A stretch of 8,180 bases of DNA, taken from assembly GCA_021325695.1 (NCBI GenBank), contig JAJTCR010000039.1, positions 1 through 8,180 on the forward strand. Reading direction: 5' to 3'. The notes under the pieces are model-generated. The model made no database searches. It was given only the letters and a program-made list of their open reading frames with translations, and was not told the origin of the DNA. This DNA comes from Steroidobacteraceae bacterium. Its GTDB lineage: Bacteria > Pseudomonadota > Gammaproteobacteria > Steroidobacterales > Steroidobacteraceae. Made by a program: the position numbers and the translations under genes. Shown piece by piece: positions 1 to 5,445 of this stretch; positions within the stretch are counted from its first letter, which is position 1; each line of letters starts with the position of its first letter.

Positions 1-2111
1 TGTGCCGTGCCGCGCTGGATCACGTCCGACATCATGTCCGTCATCACGAAGGCGTTGGCGGCCGTGATCGCCTGCGGTGCGCGACGCTCCGGCGGGACCG
101 CGCCCGTCGAGTCGTGTCGCGTCGACGACGGCCCGGTATCCGCGGGCGGCAGCGCCGTCGTGCGCACGTCGTCATCGGTGGCCATGACGTCCTCGGCGCC
201 GTCGGTGGACGGGTCGCCGGCCGCGAGCGGGTCCGACGTCGTCACCGATGGCGGTTCGCACGTGGGGCAGGCCAGCGGTGGTTGTGCCTTGAATACTTCG
301 CGGCCGGCGACGTCGCGGACCGATTCGATGAAATAAGGGGTGACGCGCGCACCGCCGTTCGCGAACACGGCAAACCCCCGTGCCATGTCGAGCGGGGTGA
401 CTTGCCCCGTGCCGAGCGCGAGCGTCAGGTTTGCCGGCAATGCCGCGGGTGAAAAACCGAAGTTCGCGATGTGGCGCGTCACGAAGCCGACGCCGGCGCC
501 ACGCAGCAGGCGGATCGAGACCAGGTTGCGCGACCGCACCAGTCCCTCGCGCATCGGCGTCGGCCCGTAGAACTTGCGCGTCATGTTCTGCGGACGCCAT
601 TCCTCGTCACCCTCGGCGCCGCCGCCGCCGGGCATCACGATCGGCGCGTCGTTGACGAGCGTGGCCGGCGTGAAGCCGCGTTCGAGCGCGGCCGAATACA
701 GGAAGGGCTTGAATGCCGAGCCCGGTTGACGCTGTGCCTGCGTGACGCGGTTGTATTTGCTCGAACCGAAGTCGAAGCCGCCGACGAGCGCGACGACCGC
801 GCCGTCGATCGGGTCGAGTGCCACGAGCGCACCCGCGACCGCCGGCAGTTGGCCCAGCCGGAACAGGCCCTCCGGCAGCGGCTCGAGATACACGACGTCG
901 CCGACGGCGAGCACGTCTTCGGCCCCCTTCGGCGCAGGGCCCAGGCCGTCACGTTCCAGCGCCGGCCGTGCCCACGAGATCGCGTCCCAGTCGAGGGGAA
1001 GCGACACGCCGTTGCGCCGGATCACCGTGGCGTCGCGCTCGCCGACGCGCGTGACGATGGCGGTCACCAGGCTGCCGCGGTTGGGATTGCGCTTGAACGC
1101 GGCGCCGAGCGCGATCGCGTCGTCGAGTTTCGACGCATCGAGTCGCTCGAGCGGCCCGCGGTAGCCGTGACGTCGCTCGTACTCGAGGATCGTGCGCCAG
1201 GTCGCCGAGTTCGCGGCCTGCTGCAGCCGGCTGTCGAGCGTGGTGGTGACCGCGTAACCGCCGGTGAGAGCCTCGGGCCCATGCAGGCGCAGCATGTCCG
1301 CGCGCACCATCTCGGCGACGTACGGCGCCTCGAGCTCGATGATGGGTCCGTAGAGACGGTTTGCGATCGGCACCACGCTCGCCGCGTCGTGCGCGGCCCG
1401 GTCGATCTTGCCGAGCTCGAGCATGCGACGGAGTACGTACGCACGCCGCCCGCGCGCACGCTCGACGTTCGCGACCGGGTTGTCGACCGAGGGCGCGCGC
1501 GGCAGGCCCGCCAGCAGCGCAGCTTCGGCGAGACCCAGGTCGAGCACGTGCTTGTCGAAATACACCTCGGAGGCCGCGCCGATGCCGTACGCGCGCTGCC
1601 CGAGGAAGATCCGGTTCAGGTAGAGCGTCAGGATTTCCTGCTTGGTGAACTCCCGCTCGAGGCGCAGCGCGAGAAAGACTTCCTTGAGCTTGCGTCGCAG
1701 CGTCCGCTCGGACGTCAGCACCGTGTTGCGCGCGAGCTGCATCGTGATCGTGCCGCCGCCCTCGCGCAGTCCGCCGGCCGCGACGTTCGCCGCGAGCGCG
1801 CGCACGAGCCCCTGCCAGTCGACGCCCGGATGCTCGAAGAAACGATCGTCCTCGGCCGCCAGGAACGCATCGACGACGACGTCGGGAATGTCGTCCCACG
1901 CGACTGGAATGCGGCGCTGTTCGCCGATCTGCGCCATGAGCCTGCCATCGCGTGAGTAGATCCGCAGCGGCATCTGGGTCTTCACGGTACGCAGCGTCGC
2001 CGCGTTCGGAATCTCGGGCGCGAGGAACTGGAACGCACCTGCGAATCCCATCAGGACCAGCGCCGGCACCGAAAACAGCAGCGCCAGCAGCGTGGCGAGG
2101 AGTCTCTTCAT
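1..2111 (-). CDS. mrcA: Penicillin-binding protein 1A, bifunctional transglycosylase/transpeptidase (3' end outside window)
   Basis: Class A PBP that polymerises lipid II into glycan strands and cross-links the stem peptides, anchored in the inner membrane and facing the periplasm. My own minus-strand translation is open for 703 codons to the window edge. Residues 4-31 form a membrane anchor. The glycosyltransferase domain (about 50-225) shows EDDRFFEHPG (catalytic Glu87), GGGTITMQLARN (118-129), RKLKEVFLALRLE (140-152) and LYLNRIFLG (163-171). An OB-like region follows, then the transpeptidase from about residue 428 with the SAFK motif (nucleophile Ser465, Lys468) and SRN (527-529). The KTG motif must lie beyond the window. 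A Cys pair (CPTC, 615-618) opens a hydrophilic Asp/Pro/Thr-rich insert to about residue 687, as in E. coli PBP1a. The ATG at 2111 gives the standard family N-terminus, ending in EQRRIPV; a GTG codon directly precedes it and ribosome-binding complementarity is weak. It is divergent from pilM, a known gammaproteobacterial arrangement (often named ponA). Family assignment is very secure. Confidence 0.96.
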   Translation of the reverse strand, partial: MKRLLATLLALLFSVPALVLMGFAGAFQFLAPEIPNAATLRTVKTQMPLRIYSRDGRLMAQIGEQRRIPVAWDDIPDVVVDAFLAAEDDRFFEHPGVDWQGLVRALAANVAAGGLREGGGTITMQLARNTVLTSERTLRRKLKEVFLALRLEREFTKQEILTLYLNRIFLGQRAYGIGAASEVYFDKHVLDLGLAEAALLAGLPRAPSVDNPVANVERARGRRAYVLRRMLELGKIDRAAHDAASVVPIANRLYGPIIELEAPYVAEMVRADMLRLHGPEALTGGYAVTTTLDSRLQQAANSATWRTILEYERRHGYRGPLERLDASKLDDAIALGAAFKRNPNRGSLVTAIVTRVGERDATVIRRNGVSLPLDWDAISWARPALERDGLGPAPKGAEDVLAVGDVVYLEPLPEGLFRLGQLPAVAGALVALDPIDGAVVALVGGFDFGSSKYNRVTQAQRQPGSAFKPFLYSAALERGFTPATLVNDAPIVMPGGGGAEGDEEWRPQNMTRKFYGPTPMREGLVRSRNLVSIRLLRGAGVGFVTRHIANFGFSPAALPANLTLALGTGQVTPLDMARGFAVFANGGARVTPYFIESVRDVAGREVFKAQPPLACPTCEPPSVTTSDPLAAGDPSTDGAEDVMATDDDVRTTALPPADTGPSSTRHDSTGAVPPERRAPQAITAANAFVMTDMMSDVIQRGTA

Positions 2112-2149
2112 CACGTCCAACCCGTTGCCAAAAATGCGACCCGTTCCTT

Positions 2150-2162
2150 GTCGGGACCCGAC
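2150..2162. repeat. 13-bp dyad (GTCGGG-A-CCCGAC) upstream of mrcA
   Basis: Two perfect 6-bp arms flank a single central base, 39 bp upstream of the mrcA ATG. A 1-nt centre cannot form a stable RNA loop, so if functional it would be a protein-binding site on DNA. It lies just downstream of the weak -10 candidate at 2172-2177, where a repressor would sit. No regulator can be named, and short GC-rich dyads do arise by chance in such DNA. Confidence 0.4.
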
Positions 2163-2171
2163 CCGCTGTGC

Positions 2172-2177
2172 ATAGTA
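2172..2177 (-). promoter_or_regulatory. Possible -10 element of the mrcA promoter
   Basis: Read on the minus strand this is TACTAT, a 4/6 match to the sigma-70 -10 consensus, 60 bp upstream of the mrcA start codon. No good -35 element lies 15-18 bp further upstream. The call rests on its position and on it being one of the few AT-containing hexamers in this half of the intergenic region. Confidence 0.25.
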
Positions 2178-2405
2178 GCCGCCGACCAAGGGCTGAGCCG
2201 CCGCGAGGCGAAAGCGCAAAGCCATCGTCGACAGGGAGCATGCACGGGCCTGGTGCCGGCACGAACTCGAGCGCACTGAAGCGCCGATCGAGCTTCGTCC
2301 GTCCATCCCGTTCGAGCCCGCGACCCGACGACGGTTCCGCAACGCCCGGCCCTTGGTGGACCAGTGCCTGTTTTCATCGCAACGCCCGGAGGCGCGCTAC
2401 GCGGA

Positions 2406-2485
2406 TGGCGGTTTTTGTTAGCCCACTCACAATTCTATTGGGGTCGACCCTGATATATAGTGCGCCGGGGGCTTTGAAACCGCCA
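2406..2485. repeat. 9-bp inverted repeat bracketing the pilM promoter
   Basis: TGGCGGTTT at 2406-2414 is matched by its exact reverse complement AAACCGCCA at 2477-2485, with 62 bp between. The extended -10 candidate (2451-2459) lies inside. If transcription starts near 2466, the left arm sits around -55 and the right arm around +15, so the pair cannot form a hairpin in that transcript. Spaced operator half-sites bound by a regulator is the more natural reading. Function is inferred only from placement. Confidence 0.45.
2451..2459 (+). promoter_or_regulatory. Extended -10 promoter candidate for pilMNOPQ
   Basis: TGATATATA reads as an extended -10 element (TG-n-TATATA; 5/6 to TATAAT) in the most AT-rich part of the intergenic region. 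It lies 66 bp upstream of the pilM GTG, with a predicted start near 2466. No convincing -35 hexamer lies 16-18 bp upstream, which is tolerated by extended -10 promoters. A perfect palindrome GGGTCGACCC (2441-2450) directly abuts it on the 5' side. Confidence 0.55.
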
Positions 2486-2512
2486 CACAATCGCGGCGCA
2501 ACCTCTTGAACT

Positions 2513-2519
2513 AGAAGGA
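2513..2519 (+). promoter_or_regulatory. Ribosome-binding site of pilM
   Basis: AGAAGGA, 6 nt before the GTG at 2526, is the best Shine-Dalgarno match near the start of the operon. It supports a GTG rather than ATG start for pilM. Translation from this GTG gives the expected PilM N-terminus, with the first nucleotide-binding loop at residues 12-21. Confidence 0.8.
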
Positions 2520-2525
2520 TCAACC

Positions 2526-3587
2526 GTGCTGTTCCAGCGCAGGTTTCGACCGGTCATAGGTCTCGACATCACGACCTCGTCGATCAAGCTGATCGAGCTG
2601 TCGAAGAGCGGCGACAGCTACCGCGTGGAGAGCTACGCGGCCGAGCCGTCGCCACCGAACGCGATCAACGAAAAGGCGATCGTCGATGCCCAGGCCGTCG
2701 GCGAGGCGGTGCGGCGCGCGGTCAAGCGGGCCGGCGCGCGCAGCAAGGAATGTGCGGTCGCCGTGAGCGGCGACGCCGCGATCACCAAGGTGATCCAGAT
2801 GCCCCGCAACCTGCGCGAGAACGAACTCGAGTCGCAGGTCGAGATGCAGGCCGACCAGTACATCCCGTTCCCGATGGAGGAGGTCAGCTACGACTTCGAG
2901 GTCATCGGGCCGTCCGAAAAGGACCCCGAGATGCTCGACGTGCTGCTCGTGGCGACACGTTCCGAGAACGTCGAGCAGCGCCAGGCGGCCGTGCAGGCCG
3001 CCGGACTCGCTGCACGCATCGTCGACGTCGAGGCGTTCGCGCTCGAGAACGCCTGCCGACTGCTCACGCACCAGATGCCCGACGGCGGCATGGAACGCAA
3101 CATCGCGGTGATCGACTTCGGCGCGAGCAGCACCACGTTCTCGGTGCTGCGCGACCTGAAGGTCACCTACACGCGCGATTTCTCCTTCGGTGGCCAGCAG
3201 CTCACCGAGGAAGTCATGCGCACCTACGGACTCAGCATGGAGGAGGCCGGTCGCGCCAAGAAGGAAGGCGGCCTGCCCGCCAACTACCAGGGCGAGGTGC
3301 TCGACCCGTTCATCGACGACATGTGCCAGCAGGTGAGCCGCTCGCTGCAGTTCTACCTGGCGGCCGGCGCCGGTCGCGAAGCGCCGGAGCAGATCCTGAT
3401 CTGCGGCGGTTGCGCGAACATCCCCGGCGTGGCCGACGTGATCGCGAGCCGCGTGGGCATTCCCGCGGAGCGCGGCGACCCGCTCGGCCAGATGAAGATT
3501 TCGACCCGCGCACTGGCGCAGGGCGTGAAGAAGGACGCGACCGCGCTGCTGACCGCGTGCGGCCTGGCGCTCAGGAGCTTCGACTGA
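2526..3587 (+). CDS. pilM: Type IV pilus assembly protein PilM, actin-like ATPase
   Basis: Cytoplasmic FtsA/actin-like protein that binds the N-terminal peptide of PilN and couples the cytoplasmic pilus motor to the inner-membrane alignment complex. It has 353 residues, the usual length. The first phosphate loop is at residues 12-21 (GLDITTSSIK), the second phosphate motif at 196-204 (IDFGASSTT) and the adenosine-side motif at 290-298 (ILICGGCAN). The PilM signature YIPFP is at 112-116. The first loop has Thr-Thr where many actin-fold proteins have Gly; as I recall, proteobacterial PilMs commonly have Ser-Ser there, so this is not a sign of inactivity. The start is GTG with a good ribosome-binding site. 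It is the first gene of the operon, with one base between its stop and the pilN ATG. Identification is very secure. Confidence 0.97.
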   Translation: MLFQRRFRPVIGLDITTSSIKLIELSKSGDSYRVESYAAEPSPPNAINEKAIVDAQAVGEAVRRAVKRAGARSKECAVAVSGDAAITKVIQMPRNLRENELESQVEMQADQYIPFPMEEVSYDFEVIGPSEKDPEMLDVLLVATRSENVEQRQAAVQAAGLAARIVDVEAFALENACRLLTHQMPDGGMERNIAVIDFGASSTTFSVLRDLKVTYTRDFSFGGQQLTEEVMRTYGLSMEEAGRAKKEGGLPANYQGEVLDPFIDDMCQQVSRSLQFYLAAGAGREAPEQILICGGCANIPGVADVIASRVGIPAERGDPLGQMKISTRALAQGVKKDATALLTACGLALRSFD

Positions 3588-3588
3588 C

Positions 3589-4188
3589 ATGCCAAGAATC
3601 AACCTGCTGCCGTGGCGCGAGGCGGAGCGCAAGCGCAAGCGCCAGGAGTTCTTCCTTTCGCTCGGCGCGGCCATGGCCACGGCGGGCCTGGTCACCCTGA
3701 TCGGTTACTGGCAGATGACCGCGGCGATCCAGCACCAGCAGGAACGCAACGACCTGCTGACGCGCGAGATCGCCGCGCTCGACAAGCAGATCGAGGAGAT
3801 CAACGGGCTCGACGCGCAGAAGCGCAAGCTGCTCGCGCGCATGGAGATCATCGAGACGCTGCAGCGCAGCCGGCCCGAGATCGTCCACGTCTTCGACGAG
3901 GTCGTCCGCGTACTGCCCGAAGGCGTGTACCTGACCTACCTCAGGCAGACGGGAACGCGGTTCGAGGTGCGCGGCGTGGCGCAGTCGAGCACGCGCGTCT
4001 CCTCGTTCATGCGCAACATCGACGCGTCGGAATGGCTCGCGGACCCGACGCTGCAGATCGTCCAGACCCGTTCGCGCGACGCCGCGGTCGGCGCCGAGTT
4101 CACCCTGTTCGCCAACCAGCGCAAGCAGGTCGCGCCGGGTGAGGAGGAGCAGCAGCCGGCGAAGAGCAAGAAGGTGGCCTCGAAATGA
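3589..4188 (+). CDS. pilN: Type IV pilus inner-membrane alignment protein PilN
   Basis: Bitopic inner-membrane protein of 199 residues. Its cytoplasmic tip carries the PilM-docking motif INLLPWR (residues 4-10), then a strongly basic stretch (14-18), one membrane helix (about 21-41), a periplasmic coiled coil (about 45-100) and a ferredoxin-like domain to about 175 that pairs with PilO. The C-terminus is a charged tail: three Glu at 185-187, QQPA, then Lys-rich to the end. AGGAG at 3573-3577, inside the end of pilM, lies 11 nt before the ATG. The stop codon overlaps the pilO start as ATGA (4185-4188), implying translational coupling and balanced amounts of the two partners. No anomaly is seen in the domain core. 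Identification is very secure. Confidence 0.97.
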   Translation: MPRINLLPWREAERKRKRQEFFLSLGAAMATAGLVTLIGYWQMTAAIQHQQERNDLLTREIAALDKQIEEINGLDAQKRKLLARMEIIETLQRSRPEIVHVFDEVVRVLPEGVYLTYLRQTGTRFEVRGVAQSSTRVSSFMRNIDASEWLADPTLQIVQTRSRDAAVGAEFTLFANQRKQVAPGEEEQQPAKSKKVASK

Positions 4189-4889
4189 AGAAGCTGCAGG
4201 CATTGCTCGATCAGCTGCGCGCCCTCGACCCGAACGACCCGGGCCGGTGGCCCTTCGGCGTCCGGCTCGGCACGGCCCTGCTGCTGTTCGTCGTCGTGGC
4301 CGCCGGCGCGTATTACTTCTTCGTCTGGAAGTCGGAGGAGCACGGCCGCCCGAAGCTGCTCGAGGCGCGCGCCAAGGAAACCGAGCTCATGTCGGAGCTG
4401 CAGACCAAGGCCAGGCGCGCGGCCAACCTCGACGCCTATCGCGCCCAGCTCGCCGAAATGGAGAAATCGTTCGGCGCCATGCTGCGACAGCTGCCGAACA
4501 AGACCGAGGTGCCGAACCTGCTGGTCGACATCTCGCAGACGGGCCTCGCGGCCGGCCTCGAGGAAAAACTGTTCCAGCCGCAAGGCGAGAACAAGCGTGA
4601 CTTCTACGCGGAACTGCCGATCGCCATCCGGCTGACCGGGGACTACCACGAGATGGGCAAGTTCGCGAGCGGCATCGCGGCGCTGCCGCGCATCGTGACC
4701 TTGCACGACATCGAGATCACCCCGGCAGGCCGCGGCAACCGCGACATCGTCGCGAATTCAGGCGACCTCGTCCTCAACGTCAAGGCCAAGACATACCGCT
4801 ACCTCGAGGACGAGGAGCAGCCGGCGGCGGACAAAGGCAAGAAGGACCGCAAGGGCAAGAAGAAGCCCGCGGCGAGTGGTGAGGCATGA
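4185..4889 (+). CDS. pilO: Type IV pilus inner-membrane alignment protein PilO
   Basis: Partner of PilN in the inner-membrane alignment subcomplex; 234 residues. Order: short cytoplasmic segment, membrane helix (about 26-48), periplasmic coiled coil (about 55-100), the PilO hallmark LPNKTEVPNLLVDIS from residue 103, and a ferredoxin-like domain ending near 205. The last 29 residues (206-234) form an acidic then lysine-rich tail with a run of KK/KGKK motifs. Such a tail is outside the structured core and resembles the shorter tail of PilN. The gene overlaps pilN upstream and pilP downstream (4886-4889) by ATGA junctions. A weak AAGG (4171-4174) lies 10 nt before the start, so coupling to pilN translation is the likelier route of initiation. 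Identification is very secure. Confidence 0.96.
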   Translation: MKKLQALLDQLRALDPNDPGRWPFGVRLGTALLLFVVVAAGAYYFFVWKSEEHGRPKLLEARAKETELMSELQTKARRAANLDAYRAQLAEMEKSFGAMLRQLPNKTEVPNLLVDISQTGLAAGLEEKLFQPQGENKRDFYAELPIAIRLTGDYHEMGKFASGIAALPRIVTLHDIEITPAGRGNRDIVANSGDLVLNVKAKTYRYLEDEEQPAADKGKKDRKGKKKPAASGEA

Positions 4890-5425
4890 ACAAGAGGCAC
4901 CCCGTCAGGCACCGCGGCGGCGAGTGGACGCGCGTCGCGCTGCTCGCGTGCACGCTGGCGCTGCTCGGCGGCTGCGGCGACGACCTCGACGAGCTGCAGG
5001 CGCAGGTCGACGAGATCAAGTCCGCCCCCGGCACGGGCATCGAGCCGTTGCCGGAGGTCAAGCCGTACGAGACGTTCGACTACGCAGCCTACGAGGAGCG
5101 ATCTCCGTTCGAACCCGGCATGGCGCCGACGGCCAATGCGCCGAACGCGATCCGCCCCGACCAGAACCGTTCGCGGGAGTTCCTCGAGCAGTTCTCGCTC
5201 GACACGCTGCGCATGGTCGGCACCGTCAAGCTGCACGGCCGCTTCTTCGGCCTGGTGCAGACCCGCGACGGTCTCGTGCACCGGGTATTGCCCGGCAACC
5301 ACATGGGACAGGCCGATGGCCGGGTTACGACCATCGAAGAAGGCAAGATCTCGCTCATCGAGATCGTTCCGGACGGCATGGGCGGCTTCATCGAACGCCC
5401 GGCCGCACTCGCGCTGAGCGAATGA
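4886..5425 (+). CDS. pilP: Type IV pilus lipoprotein PilP
   Basis: Inner-membrane lipoprotein that links PilN/PilO to the periplasmic domains of the secretin PilQ. It has 179 residues. A basic N-region and hydrophobic stretch end in the lipobox LGGC, with the acylated Cys at residue 30, followed by Gly-Asp-Asp. A long, probably disordered linker (about 31-105) precedes the beta-sandwich homology domain (about 108-178), which includes the family-typical stretch GLVQTRDGLVHRVLPG. There is no Asp directly after the Cys, so the E. coli '+2 Asp' inner-membrane retention rule is not met. The family is nevertheless inner-membrane in Pseudomonas, and retention rules differ between groups. It overlaps pilO by ATGA and is 20 nt from pilQ. 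Identification is very secure. Confidence 0.96.
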   Translation: MNKRHPVRHRGGEWTRVALLACTLALLGGCGDDLDELQAQVDEIKSAPGTGIEPLPEVKPYETFDYAAYEERSPFEPGMAPTANAPNAIRPDQNRSREFLEQFSLDTLRMVGTVKLHGRFFGLVQTRDGLVHRVLPGNHMGQADGRVTTIEEGKISLIEIVPDGMGGFIERPAALALSE

Positions 5426-5430
5426 TCTGC

Positions 5431-5437
5431 AAGGGAG
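5431..5437 (+). promoter_or_regulatory. Ribosome-binding site fixing the pilQ start
   Basis: AAGGGAG sits in the 20-nt gap after pilP, 8 nt before the ATG at 5446. It selects this ATG over the in-frame ATG at 5422, which overlaps the pilP stop, and over the in-frame GTG at 4876. Only the 5446 start leaves a normal signal peptide at the N-terminus. Confidence 0.8.
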
Positions 5438-5445
5438 ACTCGAGA

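Larger units (their letters stand above)
2112..2525. other. Divergent mrcA-pilM intergenic control region
   Basis: This 414-bp stretch separates the two divergent start codons. The reading frames crossing it have arginine/proline/serine-rich translations with no recognisable family, and I see no credible gene. The half nearest mrcA is as GC-rich as the genes. The segment at about 2409-2465 is distinctly AT-richer, which points to the pilM promoter. The region holds the promoter candidates and inverted repeats listed separately. I see no tRNA, riboswitch or insertion sequence in it. Confidence 0.8.

Noticed and set aside
471..1955. 494-codon open frame on the plus strand opposite mrcA
   Set aside because: It is antisense to a clearly recognisable PBP1a; its translation is Arg/Ala/Glu-rich with no family motif. 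Long antisense frames are expected where third positions are mostly G/C.
949..2262. 437-codon minus-strand frame overlapping mrcA
   Set aside because: Same strand as mrcA but another frame; Arg/Ala/Gly-rich with no domain motif, while the mrcA frame carries all the catalytic motifs.
2438..2443. TTGGGG as a -35 box for pilM
   Set aside because: Only 10 bp separate it from the TATATA element, too short for a sigma-70 promoter; the extended -10 reading is preferred.
1952..2509. 185-codon plus-strand frame crossing the mrcA-pilM intergenic region
   Set aside because: Half of it is antisense to mrcA; the composition is Arg/Pro/Ser-rich, no ribosome-binding site or family is recognisable, and it would run through the pilM promoter.
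2537..2588. Thr-Thr in the first phosphate loop of PilM as a sign of an inactive ATPase
   Set aside because: Proteobacterial PilM proteins commonly have Ser/Thr at these positions, and the other two nucleotide-binding motifs are intact.
2520..3695. 391-codon minus-strand frame covering all of pilM
   Set aside because: Antisense shadow of pilM with low-complexity composition and no family motif. The plus-strand frame has the PilM nucleotide-binding motifs and a ribosome-binding site.
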